Below, piece by piece: positions 17,284-25,924 of a DNA stretch of 64,000 bases. Position numbers and translations under genes: made by a program. A model generated the notes under the pieces. That model had not been told where the DNA came from. It was given only the letters and a program-made list of their open reading frames with translations, and made no database searches. Positions within the stretch are counted from its first letter, which is position 1; each line of letters opens with the position of its first letter. The DNA comes from Rhodobacteraceae bacterium UBA6197 (lineage in GTDB: Bacteria > Pseudomonadota > Alphaproteobacteria > Rhodobacterales > Rhodobacteraceae), in contig DISZ01000018.1 in assembly GCA_002422085.1 (NCBI GenBank), positions 524,336-588,335 of the forward strand. The letters run 5' to 3'.

Positions 17284-18891
17284 TCAGACCTCGTCCTCCT
17301 CAACTTCGACCGCGTCACTTGCGGTGGCCAGTTCCGACGGATCGACCCAGCCCAGCTGAATCCGCGCCGTCATCACCAGATGCTGGGCTTCTTCAAGGCT
17401 CATGTCGAACTTCTCAAGGATGCCGTCATCCTTGACGCGTTGGCCGTCAACCGTGGTCCAGCCGCCGGCCAGTTCCCAATCGGCGCAGGTGGCAAAGTCT
17501 TCCAGCGTTTTCACGCCATCCTTGGCCAGCGCCTCGATCATTTGCGGGGTCAGCCCCTCGAAATCAAAGAGGCTTTGCTCGACGCCCAGTTCCTTGGCCG
17601 CTTCCAGCGCCTTGCGGTTCTGTTCTTCTATATAGTCGCGCGCACGGGCCTGCAATTCGCCCGCCGTGCCGTCGTCGATGCCTTCGATCGACAGCAGTTC
17701 GTCAAGATCGACATAGGCGACTTCTTCAAGGCTGGTAAAGCCCTCCGCGACCAGAAGCTGGGCGAAGAATTCATCCAGATCCAGCGCATCCACGAACAGC
17801 TTGGTGCGTTCGGTGAATTCGGCCTGACGGCGCGCGCTTTCGTCGGCTTCGGTCATGATGTCGATATCAAGCCCGGTCAGCTGGCTGGCCAGACGCACGT
17901 TCTGGCCGCGCCGCCCGATGGCCAGCGACAGTTGCTCATCGGGGACCACGACTTCGATGCGGTTGTTTTCTTCGTCGATGACGACCTTGGCCACTTCGGC
18001 AGGCTGAAGCGCGTTAACCAGGAAGGTCGCCTGATCTTCGTTCCACGGGATGATGTCGATCTTTTCGCCCTGAAGCTCGCCGACGACGGCCTGAACGCGC
18101 GAACCGCGCATACCGACGCAAGCGCCGACCGGGTCGATCGAGTTGTCGTAGCTGATGACGGCAATCTTCGCGCGCGAACCGGGGTCACGGGCGACGGCCT
18201 TGATCTCGATGATGCCATCGTAGATTTCCGGCACTTCCATCTTGAACAGCTCGGCCATGAACTGCGGATCTGTGCGCGACAAGAACACCTGCGGGCCGCG
18301 GGCCTCGCGGCGCACGTCCTTGATATAGGCGCGGATCCGGTCATTCGGGCGATAGCTTTCGCGGCCGATCTTTTCGTTGCGGCGCAAGATCGCTTCGCCA
18401 CGGCCGATATCAACGATGATATTGCCGTATTCCTCGCGCTTGACGACGCCGTTGATGATCGAGCCCTTGCGGTCCTTGAATTCTTCGAACTGGCGGTCGC
18501 GTTCGGCCTCGCGGACGCGCTGCAAGATCACCTGCTTGGCGCTTTGCGCGGCAATCCGGCCCAGATCGACGGGCGGAACCTCGTCCACGATCTCATCGCC
18601 CACGGCGGGTTCGGCAAGGTATTGCTTGGCCTGCGCGACGGTCACCTGTGCCTGGTAGTTTTCGACCGCCTCATCTTCGACGACGGTGCGCACGCGGGTG
18701 AACTTGGCCCGGCCGGTCTTGCGGTCGATCGCCACCCGAATGTCCATTTCGGACCCGTAGCGCGATTTCGCGGCACGCGCGAGGCTGTCTTCCATCGCCT
18801 GGATCACAAGTTCCGGGTCGATCATCTTTTCGCGCGCAACGGCCTCGGCCGTCTGCAACAGTTCAAGCTGGTTGGCAGAAGTAATTGCCAT
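17284..18891 (-). CDS. nusA: Transcription termination/antitermination factor NusA
   Basis: A 535-residue RNA polymerase-associated factor. Order of parts: N-terminal polymerase-binding domain (1-130), S1 domain (about 135-200), two KH domains (about 230-350, with GACVGMRGSRVQAVVGEL and AIGRRGQNVRLASQL) and C-terminal acidic repeats/helix-hairpin-helix parts (370-535). GAGGAGG precedes the ATG, and rimP ends three bases before that start. The operon leader upstream of rimP contains an intrinsic terminator, which would give NusA a means to control its own synthesis. Confidence 0.97.
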   Translation of the reverse strand: MAITSANQLELLQTAEAVAREKMIDPELVIQAMEDSLARAAKSRYGSEMDIRVAIDRKTGRAKFTRVRTVVEDEAVENYQAQVTVAQAKQYLAEPAVGDEIVDEVPPVDLGRIAAQSAKQVILQRVREAERDRQFEEFKDRKGSIINGVVKREEYGNIIVDIGRGEAILRRNEKIGRESYRPNDRIRAYIKDVRREARGPQVFLSRTDPQFMAELFKMEVPEIYDGIIEIKAVARDPGSRAKIAVISYDNSIDPVGACVGMRGSRVQAVVGELQGEKIDIIPWNEDQATFLVNALQPAEVAKVVIDEENNRIEVVVPDEQLSLAIGRRGQNVRLASQLTGLDIDIMTEADESARRQAEFTERTKLFVDALDLDEFFAQLLVAEGFTSLEEVAYVDLDELLSIEGIDDGTAGELQARARDYIEEQNRKALEAAKELGVEQSLFDFEGLTPQMIEALAKDGVKTLEDFATCADWELAGGWTTVDGQRVKDDGILEKFDMSLEEAQHLVMTARIQLGWVDPSELATASDAVEVEEDEV

Positions 18892-18894
18892 TGC

Positions 18895-19473
18895 TCACGC
18901 CTCCTCGGGGTCGGAATCGGTTTCGGTTTCGATCTCGTCAAACATGTCTTCGTCGATGACGCCGGCTTCCTTGCGGGCACGCAGCATTTCGGCGATCAGC
19001 TCGTCAGTCAGGATCAGTTTTGCGTCGGCCAGCCAGTCGAACTTCAGCCCGATGGTGCCCTCTTCGATGGTAATCAGCACTTCATCGCCCTCGGTCCCGG
19101 CCAGAACGCCCTTGAACCGCTTGCGCCCGTCAATCATCTCGGTCGTCTCGATCCGCGCCTCATAGCCGTTCCAGACGTCAAAGTCCTTCAGCCGGGTCAG
19201 CGGGCGGTCGATGCCGGGGGAAGAAACCTCCAGCGTATAGTTGTCTTCGATCGGGTCTTCGACATCCATGACGGCCGAAACGGCAGTCGAGATCTTGGCG
19301 CAGTCTTCGACGTTGATCCCGCCTTCGGGACGGTCGGCCATGATCTGCAAGGTTGCGCTTTTGCCGGACATCAGACGGATGCGTACCAGCTCATACCCCA
19401 GCCCTTCGATGGCGGGAGTGACGATTTCGGCCAGACGCCGGTCGATGGCGGTTTTGGCAATCAGTTCGGTCAT
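18895..19473 (-). CDS. rimP: Ribosome maturation factor RimP
   Basis: A 192-residue RimP needed for 30S subunit maturation. The N-terminal alpha/beta domain has the pattern GYELVRIRLMSGKSATLQIM and YTLEVSSPGIDRPLTRLKDF, and the C-terminal Sm-like domain follows. The last 25 residues are acidic. It is the first gene of the nusA-infB operon. GAGGCG lies about ten bases before the ATG, immediately after a terminator-like hairpin (19492-19517). Confidence 0.93.
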   Translation of the reverse strand: MTELIAKTAIDRRLAEIVTPAIEGLGYELVRIRLMSGKSATLQIMADRPEGGINVEDCAKISTAVSAVMDVEDPIEDNYTLEVSSPGIDRPLTRLKDFDVWNGYEARIETTEMIDGRKRFKGVLAGTEGDEVLITIEEGTIGLKFDWLADAKLILTDELIAEMLRARKEAGVIDEDMFDEIETETDSDPEEA

Positions 19474-19491
19474 CTATGGGACGCCTCAAAA

Positions 19492-19517
19492 CAAAAAACG
19501 GGCCTTCGCGGCCCGTT
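19492..19517 (-). terminator. Intrinsic terminator in the rimP-nusA leader (attenuator candidate)
   Basis: On the minus strand AACGGGCC, GCGAA loop, GGCCCGTT runs straight into TTTTTGTTTT. It stands 19 bases before the rimP ATG and downstream of the best promoter match, so transcripts must read through it to reach rimP. Confidence 0.75.
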
Positions 19518-19570
19518 GATATTTCCCGGTGGGCTACGAGTTTGGACCCCGTAGCGCCGCTGTTGAAAGC

Positions 19571-19599
19571 CATATAGGCCAACCCGCCCGAGTCTGCAA
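19571..19599 (-). promoter_or_regulatory. Probable sigma-70 promoter of the rimP-nusA-infB operon
   Basis: Minus-strand TTGCAG (19599-19594), 17-base spacer, TATATG (19576-19571). Transcription would begin near 19564, giving a leader of about 90 bases. That leader holds a small GCTACG/CGTAGC hairpin and then the terminator hairpin at 19492-19517. Confidence 0.6.
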
Positions 19600-19637
19600 G
19601 CCTGTCTGCGCACTTGGCGCAGGAAGGGGGGTGCCCG

Positions 19638-20609
19638 CTAGTCCCGCAGGCGGTCCATCACCCGCAGCAAGGCGGCCGAAATGCCGGGTTCAGACAGCGC
19701 ATGACCGGCCGCCGGAACCATGCGCAGCTGCGCGCGACGCCAGCCCTTGGCCAGCTTCCACGCGGAAATCGGAGGGCAGATCATATCAAGGCGGCCTTGC
19801 ACGATATCGGCGGGGATATGCTCGATCCGGCTGCGGTTGCGCAGGATCTGGTTGTCTTCGTCAAGCCACGCCCGGTGGGCGAAGTAGTGGTTCTCAAGCC
19901 GGGCAAAGGCGCGGGCATAGTCTGCCGGCGCCTCGCCGGGCTGGCCGTCGTGATCGGCGCTGGCCAGCGCGTTTTCCCATTGCGCCCAGGTCCGGGCGTG
20001 GCGGGCCTCATTGGCCCAGTCGCCGGAAAACAACCTGCGGTGATAGGCGCCGATCATGTCGCCACGTTCGGCCTCGGGGATCGGCTGGCAGAAATTGGCC
20101 CAAAGATCGGGAAAAAACGACCCCGCCCCGCCGCCGTAGAACCAATCGAGCTCTGATTGCGTGGCAAGAAATATCCCGCGCAAGACAAGATGCCGCACCC
20201 GATCGGGATGGGCCTGCGCATAAATCAGCGCCAGCGTGGCCCCCCAGCTGCCGCCAAACACCATCCATCCGTCAATGTCCAACAAGGTGCGAATACGCTC
20301 GATATCAGCGACCAGGTGCCAGGTGGTATTGGCCTCGACGCTTGCGTGCGGGCGCGAAAGACCGCAGCCGCGCTGGTCAAACAGAATGACGCGATACACT
20401 TCGGGGTCGAAATAGCGCCGCATCGCCGGGCTGCACCCGCCGCCCGGACCACCGTGCAAGACCACCACCGGCTTTCCGTCCGGATGCCCGGACTGCTCCA
20501 CGTAGATCCGGTGCCCGTCGCCCACATCCAGCAGCCGCTGATCGAAGGGCTCGATCGGCGGATAAAGAAAGGCGCCGGGTGTGCGCTTTTGGCCTGCGGT
20601 TCTGTCCAT
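19638..20609 (-). CDS. pip: Proline iminopeptidase
   Basis: A 323-residue alpha/beta-hydrolase of peptidase family S33 that removes N-terminal proline from peptides. The oxyanion region HGGPGGGCSP lies near residue 50 and the nucleophile elbow GGSWGATLAL near residue 117. The conserved FDQRGCGLSRPH and the C-terminal His in PAAGHALSEPG complete the triad. The ATG at 20609 (MDRTAGQ) gives the family length; an open frame extends further upstream without a ribosome site. It diverges from ubiG across 65 bases. Confidence 0.92.
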   Translation of the reverse strand: MDRTAGQKRTPGAFLYPPIEPFDQRLLDVGDGHRIYVEQSGHPDGKPVVVLHGGPGGGCSPAMRRYFDPEVYRVILFDQRGCGLSRPHASVEANTTWHLVADIERIRTLLDIDGWMVFGGSWGATLALIYAQAHPDRVRHLVLRGIFLATQSELDWFYGGGAGSFFPDLWANFCQPIPEAERGDMIGAYHRRLFSGDWANEARHARTWAQWENALASADHDGQPGEAPADYARAFARLENHYFAHRAWLDEDNQILRNRSRIEHIPADIVQGRLDMICPPISAWKLAKGWRRAQLRMVPAAGHALSEPGISAALLRVMDRLRD

Positions 20610-20674
20610 GATCCGACTATATAACGGGAAACGATCTGCCGCCACGGGTGCGGGCACAATAAGCGAGGAATGCG

Positions 20675-21418
20675 ATGCAACCGGCAACAAATACCGTCGA
20701 TCCTGCCGAAGTGGCAAAATTTGAAGCGATGGCGGCCGAATGGTGGGACCCCAATGGCAAGTTCAAGCCGCTGCATATGCTCAACCCTTGCCGGCTGGAC
20801 TATATCACCACGCAAATCGCCGCCGAATTCGGCCGTGATCTGAAGGCCGCGCAACCGTTCGCCGGACTGCGTCTGCTGGATATCGGCTGCGGCGGCGGCC
20901 TGCTGTCAGAGCCGATGGCACGGTTGGGGGCGCAAGTCGTCGGCGCCGATGCCGCGGCCCGAAACATCCCCGTGGCGCAGCTTCATGCCGAACAGATGGG
21001 GCTCGAGATCGACTACCGCCACACCCCTGCCGAAGCCTTGGCCGAGGCGGGCGAGCAGTTCGATATCGTGCTGAACATGGAAGTGATCGAACATGTCGCC
21101 GACCCACAAGGGTTCTTGACCACCTGTCAGACACTCCTGAAACCCGGCGGTCTGATGATCTGCTCGACCCTCAACCGGAATCCGAAAAGCTTCATGATGG
21201 CAATCGTGGGGGCCGAGTGGGTGATGCGCTGGCTGCCCAAGGGCACGCATGAATGGCATAAATTCATTACCCCGGACGAGCTTTACACCCTGATCCGCAC
21301 CGCAGGTCTGGACCCGGTAGACCGCAAGGGCATGGTGTTCAACCCGGCCGCCTGGCGCTGGTCCCTGTCCGATCGCGACCTTTCGGTGAACTACGTCACC
21401 ACCAGCGTAAAGCGATAG
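20675..21418 (+). CDS. ubiG: Ubiquinone biosynthesis O-methyltransferase UbiG
   Basis: A 247-residue SAM-dependent methyltransferase carrying out the two O-methylations in ubiquinone synthesis. Typical UbiG features are EWWDPNGKFKPLHMLNPCRL near the start, SAM motif I LLDIGCGGGLLSEPMARLGA (about residues 68-87) and the late segment KGTHEWHKFITPDEL. GCGAGGAA precedes the ATG. A palindromic repeat follows the gene. Confidence 0.95.
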   Translation: MQPATNTVDPAEVAKFEAMAAEWWDPNGKFKPLHMLNPCRLDYITTQIAAEFGRDLKAAQPFAGLRLLDIGCGGGLLSEPMARLGAQVVGADAAARNIPVAQLHAEQMGLEIDYRHTPAEALAEAGEQFDIVLNMEVIEHVADPQGFLTTCQTLLKPGGLMICSTLNRNPKSFMMAIVGAEWVMRWLPKGTHEWHKFITPDELYTLIRTAGLDPVDRKGMVFNPAAWRWSLSDRDLSVNYVTTSVKR

Positions 21419-21420
21419 GT

Positions 21421-21485
21421 TTTCATCTTCGCCCAAATATCCCCGCCGGAGGCTTCCACCGAAGCCTCCAGACTGCCGCCGGGGA
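21421..21485. repeat. Dispersed palindromic repeat, copy 2 (between ubiG and marR)
   Basis: Read on the minus strand, GAAGCCTCCGGCGGGGATAT (21456-21437) continues as TTGGGCGAAGATGAAA (21436-21421). A perfect 9-base hairpin GGAGGCTTC/GAAGCCTCC (21448-21456 with 21461-21469) adjoins it. In this orientation it follows the MarR gene; it also follows ubiG. Confidence 0.75.
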
Positions 21486-21508
21486 TGGGAAAACCACCTG
21501 ACACGGGG

Positions 21509-21952
21509 TCACTCTTCGGTTTCAAGCCGCGCGCGCAATTCGCGCAAGACAGGCAGGGCGCCGCGGACCTTTTCGTCGCCGATGGCTCGGACGATGTCGG
21601 CGATCACCGGCATGAACGACCCGATCGCCGCATCGCGGGCCGCGCGCCCCGCGGGGCTGATGAAAACAAATTTTCGCCGCGCGTCGTCCCAGTCGGGGCG
21701 GATATGGACATGGCCTGCCCAGACCAGTTTCGACAAGGTGTTGGTCATCGCCCCCCGCGTGACGTGAAAGGTGGCGGCAAGCTGGGCGGGTGTGCGTTCC
21801 TCACCGATATGGGCCAGATGATTCAGCACCGAAAAATGCGAAATTTCCATCCCTTTGGGCAGGGCGCGGCTGACCCGGTTTCGGGCCAGCTGATCGGCCA
21901 TGAAGACCTCCGAGAACAGCGCGGCGGCCAGCGTATCGGTCGGGTCGGACAT
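21509..21952 (-). CDS. MarR-family transcriptional regulator
   Basis: A 147-residue winged-helix regulator. The DNA-binding part (about residues 36-100) has FSVLNHLAHIGEERTPAQLA, the recognition segment VTRGAMTNTLSKLVWAGHV and a wing with DWDDARRKFVFISPAGR. MarR proteins usually repress neighbouring genes and respond to small ligands. It sits three bases downstream of a nitrilase-family gene in the same direction, so the two are probably co-transcribed, but no target can be named. Confidence 0.88.
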   Translation of the reverse strand: MSDPTDTLAAALFSEVFMADQLARNRVSRALPKGMEISHFSVLNHLAHIGEERTPAQLAATFHVTRGAMTNTLSKLVWAGHVHIRPDWDDARRKFVFISPAGRAARDAAIGSFMPVIADIVRAIGDEKVRGALPVLRELRARLETEE

Positions 21953-21955
21953 CGG

Positions 21956-22786
21956 TCAGGGCCCCTCGAAATCGCGGTCATGGGTCAATGACGGCACGCG
22001 TGAACGGGCTTTGGCGACCTCGGCCAGATCAAGATCGACCAACGTCACACCCGCGTTGGTGCCGCCATCTGCCAATACCTCGCCCCAAGGCGCGACGGCC
22101 AGCGAATGGCCATGCGTGCGCCGCGGTGCTCCGGCATGGGCGGCGTGGGTGCCGCATTGCGCCGGGGCCAGCACGAAACAGCCGTTTTCAATGGCACGGG
22201 CGCGCAGCAGGCTTTCCCAATGGGCAGCACCCGTGGTGTCATTGAACGCGGCGGGCAGGGTCAGGATTTGCGCGCCCGCCTTGGCAAGGCGCCGAAACAG
22301 CTGCGGGAAGCGCAGATCGTAGCACACCGCCATGCCGATCGTCGCGAAGGGCGTCTGCGCCAGCACCGCCCGCGTCCCCGGGCGATACCCTTGCGATTCG
22401 CGGTATTGTTCGGTCTCCGAGACGTTCACGTCAAACATGTGGATCTTGTCGTAACGCGCCGCGATGCTGCCGTCGGGGGCAATCAGGAAACTGCGGTTGG
22501 CAAAGCGCCCGTCCGGGTCGTCGGTCTTCAGCCCGAGCGACCCGATCAGCAGCCAGACGCCAAGATCCGCCGCCACGGCGCGCAGGGCAGCAAGGCTGGG
22601 GTCGCTGGCCTCCGGGTGCAGCACCGCGCGCTGATGGTCGCGGTCCGATGACAGGATGTTGGTGCATTCGGGGGTTAGAACGAACTCGGCGCCCTCGGCA
22701 GCGGCCTTGCGCACAAGCCCCAGCGTAATCGGCAGATTCGCTGCGGGATCATCGCTGACCGAAAGCTGGACAAGGGCTATGCGCAT
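21956..22786 (-). CDS. Carbon-nitrogen hydrolase (Nit1/Nit2 type amidase)
   Basis: A 276-residue nitrilase-superfamily amidase. The Glu-Lys-Cys triad is visible: Glu in LTPECTNILS (near residue 40), Lys in YDKIHMFDV (near residue 112) and Cys in GMAVCYDLRFPQLFR (near residue 148). This pattern fits the Nit branch, whose best-characterised members hydrolyse deaminated glutathione or 2-oxoglutaramate. It lies directly behind glutaredoxin (gap three bases), which makes a glutathione-repair role attractive. That link is an inference. Confidence 0.88.
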   Translation of the reverse strand: MRIALVQLSVSDDPAANLPITLGLVRKAAAEGAEFVLTPECTNILSSDRDHQRAVLHPEASDPSLAALRAVAADLGVWLLIGSLGLKTDDPDGRFANRSFLIAPDGSIAARYDKIHMFDVNVSETEQYRESQGYRPGTRAVLAQTPFATIGMAVCYDLRFPQLFRRLAKAGAQILTLPAAFNDTTGAAHWESLLRARAIENGCFVLAPAQCGTHAAHAGAPRRTHGHSLAVAPWGEVLADGGTNAGVTLVDLDLAEVAKARSRVPSLTHDRDFEGP

Positions 22787-22789
22787 CCG

Positions 22790-23047
22790 TCAGCCCGCCA
22801 ACAGCGCATCGAGCCGGCCTTGATGGTCAAGCGCATGGATCTCATCGCAGCCGCCGACATGCTGGCCGCCAATGAAAATCTGCGGCACCGTGTAACGGCC
22901 ATGCGCGCGCTGCATCATTTCCGAGCGTTTGGCCGGTTCGGCGCCAACGTCGGTTTCCTCAAATGGCACGCCCTTGGATTGCAGCAACCGCTTGGCGGCG
23001 ATGCAGTAGGGGCAGGTCCGGGTGGTATAAATCTCGACGCTTTGCAT
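22790..23047 (-). CDS. grxC: Glutaredoxin 3
   Basis: An 85-residue dithiol glutaredoxin that reduces disulfides with glutathione. The active site is CPYC (residues 12-15). The cis-proline motif TVPQIFI and the glutathione-binding GGCDEIHAL follow. It lies between comF and the nitrilase gene in one minus-strand series with short gaps. Confidence 0.95.
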   Translation of the reverse strand: MQSVEIYTTRTCPYCIAAKRLLQSKGVPFEETDVGAEPAKRSEMMQRAHGRYTVPQIFIGGQHVGGCDEIHALDHQGRLDALLAG

Positions 23048-23083
23048 GCTGAATCCTTTGTCGTCGCGGGTGACTATAGGGAT

Positions 23084-23833
23084 TTAGGCATCCTTCGCAA
23101 CGCGCGCTAGTGTCACCACCGAAACTGAGGCCACCCCGGCAGCAAAACAGGCATCTGTCGCCGCTGACAACGTCGCCCCCGAGGTCATCACATCGTCCAC
23201 CAGCAGAACGTTGCGGCCCGCCAAGGTCGCCTTGCGCTTGCGGTTGACCGAAAGCGCCCGGTCGAGATTGGCAAAGCGCGCGTCATGTCCCAACCCTTCC
23301 TGGCTGGGCGTGGCGCGCGACCGCAACAAAAGGTCCGGGCAATGCTGCAGCCCGGACAACCGCGCCAAGGCGCCCGACAATAGCGCCGACTGGTTGTAGC
23401 GCCGTTTCAACAGCCGAAAACGGTGCAGCGGAATTGGCGCGACCAGCATGTCAGGCGTCATGATCGGCAGGGCGGCGCGGTTCAGCCAACCCGCCAGAGG
23501 CGGCACCAGATCCAGCCGGTCGCCGTGTTTCAGCGCCAGCACAAGCCGGCGCGCCGTGCCCGAATAAAGCAGCGCTGCGCGTCCCTGACCCCAGGGTCGG
23601 GCGTGGGCCATGCAATCATCGCACAGCGTCTGGGCTCCGTCATCATCGCCGGGTAGCGGCGCACCGCATTTGTCACAGACAAGGCCGGTGACAAAGGGCG
23701 TGTCGCGCCAACAATCGCCGCAAAGCCCGAAATCCGAGGCGACCGCGCCGCCGCAGGCAATGCAACGCGGTGGAAACACCAGATGCAGGACCCCTAGCAT
23801 CCCGCGGCCTAGCCCTTTAAACATGGCTCCCAT
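23084..23833 (-). CDS. ComF family phosphoribosyltransferase-like protein
   Basis: A 249-residue ComF protein. The N-terminal part carries a zinc-ribbon-like set of Cys pairs (CIACGGAV, CGDC, CDKCGAPL, CDDC; about residues 20-75). The C-terminal part is a phosphoribosyltransferase fold with the PRPP loop LVDDVMTSGATLS near residue 215. ComF proteins belong to DNA-uptake systems in some bacteria; no other competence genes are in view. The ATG at 23833 is used (23824 is possible), and it overlaps the start codon of the divergent methyltransferase within one CATG. Confidence 0.88.
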   Translation of the reverse strand: MGAMFKGLGRGMLGVLHLVFPPRCIACGGAVASDFGLCGDCWRDTPFVTGLVCDKCGAPLPGDDDGAQTLCDDCMAHARPWGQGRAALLYSGTARRLVLALKHGDRLDLVPPLAGWLNRAALPIMTPDMLVAPIPLHRFRLLKRRYNQSALLSGALARLSGLQHCPDLLLRSRATPSQEGLGHDARFANLDRALSVNRKRKATLAGRNVLLVDDVMTSGATLSAATDACFAAGVASVSVVTLARVAKDA

Positions 23834-24668
23834 GACCCAACCACCTCTTTTGACCGACCGACCCGCCTTGATCCGCAACCGTGCCCGCGCCCTTGGCCGG
23901 ACGCCGGCGCTGTTCTTGCACGAAGACGCCGCCGCCGAGATTGAAGAAAGACTGAACGAGGTTAACAGAACGTTTACATCTGCCGCCGTGGTGACGGGTT
24001 TTGCAGAGCCGTGGCGTGAAATCCTGCCGCAGGCGAAAATCGTGCCCGATGACGAGACCCTGGCGCTAGAGCCGGGCGCGCATGATCTGGTGATCCATGC
24101 GTTGGGGCTGCACTGGTCGAACGACCCGGTCGGGCAGATCGTGCAATGCCATCGCGCCTTGCGTCCAGACGGGTTGTTTCTGGCGGTGATGTTTGGCGGT
24201 CAAACTCTGGTCGAGCTGCGCGCGGCACTGGCCGAGGCCGAGATCGCGGTCGCCGGAGGGTTGTCACCGCGAGTGCTGCCGATGGCCGAGATCCGCGACC
24301 TCGGGGCGCTGTTGCAGCGGGCGGGCTTTGCTTTGCCGGTGGCGGATGCGGTGACGCGCAAGGTGACCTACCGCGACGCGCTGCACCTGATGGCCGATCT
24401 GCGCGCGATGGGCGAGGGCAACGCGCTGCAGGCACGCAAACGCACTGCCACCCTTCGTGCGGTCTTTGCCAAGGCTGTGCAGATCTACGGCGAGGCCTAT
24501 GCAGAACCCGATGAAAGGGTTCGCGCGACCTTTGAGATGATCTACCTGACCGGTTGGGCGCCGCACGAAAGCCAGCAAAAGCCACTGCGCCCCGGTTCCG
24601 CCCAGCAGCGGCTAGCCGACGCGCTGGGCGCTGCGCAAGCGCTTCCTGCGACACCCTGTGCCGATTGA
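23832..24668 (+). CDS. BioC/NDUFAF5-like SAM-dependent methyltransferase
   Basis: A 278-residue class I methyltransferase-fold protein. Its body matches the alphaproteobacterial family related to BioC and mitochondrial NDUFAF5: DRPALIRNRARALG near the start, the post-motif HDLVIHALGLHWSNDPVGQI near residue 80, and ALRPDGLFLAVMFGGQTL. Motif I is poor (the segment near residue 50 has no clear GxGxG), as in NDUFAF5-type members. The methyl acceptor cannot be read from the sequence. The start at 23832 shares its CATG with the ComF start on the opposite strand. Confidence 0.8.
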   Translation: MTQPPLLTDRPALIRNRARALGRTPALFLHEDAAAEIEERLNEVNRTFTSAAVVTGFAEPWREILPQAKIVPDDETLALEPGAHDLVIHALGLHWSNDPVGQIVQCHRALRPDGLFLAVMFGGQTLVELRAALAEAEIAVAGGLSPRVLPMAEIRDLGALLQRAGFALPVADAVTRKVTYRDALHLMADLRAMGEGNALQARKRTATLRAVFAKAVQIYGEAYAEPDERVRATFEMIYLTGWAPHESQQKPLRPGSAQQRLADALGAAQALPATPCAD

Positions 24669-24719
24669 CGCCGGCTGTTTTGCCTATATCTGACACGGGT
24701 GCCATACAGGGAACAGAGG

Positions 24720-25787
24720 ATGACCAAGGACATGATTACCGCTGGAACGGGTCGCCTCGCCCATGCGCAACCCGACCACCCGCCGGTTGCCCGGCCAAAG
24801 ATCGGTATTCTTGTGGCCAATCTCGGGACGCCTGACGGCTATGACTATTGGTCGATGCGCCGCTACCTGAGCGAGTTTCTGTCCGACAAGCGGGTCGTCG
24901 ATATTTCTGACTGGATCTGGCAGCCGCTGTTGCAGCTGGTGATCCTGACCAGACGGCCGTTCAGTTCGGGCGCGAACTACAAGCTGATCTGGAATCATGA
25001 GGCCAACGAAAGCCCGCTGATGACCATAACCAAGCAACAGGTGACCAAGCTGCGCGTCGCCGCCGAGGCCGCCTATGGTGCCGAGGTCATGGTCGAGTTC
25101 TGCATGCGCTACGGCAACCCCACCACCCAAAGCGTGGTCGATCGAATGGTGGCTTCGGGCTGTGAAAAGATCCTGTTCCTGCCGCTTTATCCACAATATG
25201 CGGGGCCCACCTCGGCCACCGCGAATGACGCCTTTTTCAAGGCGCTGACCAAGGTCAACCGCCAGCCCGCCGCCCGTATCGCGCCTGAGTATTTCGACCG
25301 TCCCAGCTATATCGACGCTTTGGCGCAATCGGTCGAACGGGCCTATGCCGGCTTGCCGACGCGCCCGGATGTGCTGGTGGCCAGTTATCACGGCATGCCG
25401 CAGCGTTATTTGCTGGAGGGTGACCCCTACCATTGCCAATGCCAGAAAACGTCGCGGCTGTTGCGCGAACGGCTGGGCTGGCAAAAGGGCGATATCGACA
25501 CCACGTTTCAATCGGTCTTTGGCCGCGAGGTCTGGCTGAAACCTTATACGGTGGAACATGTTGCCGAACTAGCGGCGGCCGGCAAAAAGAACATCGCCGT
25601 CATTTCGCCCGCCTTCAGTGCCGATTGCATCGAGACGCTCGAAGAAATCAACGGCGAAATCCGTGAGGCGTTCGAACATGCTGGCGGCGAAGTGTTCACC
25701 TATATTCCGTGCCTGAATGACGATGATGCCCATATCGCGGCGTTGATGGATGTCGTCGCCGAAAACCTTGCAGGCTGGATCGGTTGA
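24720..25787 (+). CDS. hemH: Ferrochelatase
   Basis: A 355-residue ferrochelatase that inserts Fe2+ into protoporphyrin IX, the last step of haem synthesis. The catalytic His is in ASYHGMPQRY (near residue 223) and the conserved acidic site in FSADCIETLEEI. The N-terminus KIGILVANLGTPDGYDYWSM is the alphaproteobacterial form. A Cys-rich HCQCQ follows the catalytic His. The ATG at 24720 is preceded by AGGGAA; 24732 is an alternative. A palindromic repeat follows the stop. Confidence 0.95.
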   Translation: MTKDMITAGTGRLAHAQPDHPPVARPKIGILVANLGTPDGYDYWSMRRYLSEFLSDKRVVDISDWIWQPLLQLVILTRRPFSSGANYKLIWNHEANESPLMTITKQQVTKLRVAAEAAYGAEVMVEFCMRYGNPTTQSVVDRMVASGCEKILFLPLYPQYAGPTSATANDAFFKALTKVNRQPAARIAPEYFDRPSYIDALAQSVERAYAGLPTRPDVLVASYHGMPQRYLLEGDPYHCQCQKTSRLLRERLGWQKGDIDTTFQSVFGREVWLKPYTVEHVAELAAAGKKNIAVISPAFSADCIETLEEINGEIREAFEHAGGEVFTYIPCLNDDDAHIAALMDVVAENLAGWIG

Positions 25788-25798
25788 GTGGTCCGGCA

Positions 25799-25862
25799 GG
25801 GGGGCGCTGCCCCCCAGCGCGTGCCGCGCTTCCCCCCGGAGTATTTCGGCCAAAGGGAAGGC
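25799..25862. repeat. Dispersed palindromic repeat, copy 3 (after hemH)
   Basis: A perfect GGGGGGC/GCCCCCC hairpin with a GCT loop (25799-25815), then a GCGC-rich spacer and CCCCCCGGAGTATTTCGGCC (25832-25851) followed by AAAGGGAAGG. The tail matches the other copies after the GGAGTATTT core. Confidence 0.65.
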
Positions 25863-25924
25863 GAAACGTTTTGGCTTCACTTTGGTTTAAATACTCTGCG
25901 CGGGCCGAGCGTCGCAGGTGGGGC

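Noticed and set aside
17380..19554. A 724-codon open frame antisense to nusA-rimP
   Set aside because: Same reasoning: nusA and rimP are unmistakable on the other strand.
19520..19600. A tRNA gene before rimP, as in E. coli metY-rimP
   Set aside because: The sequence has a GCTACG/CGTAGC stem but no cloverleaf and no T arm.
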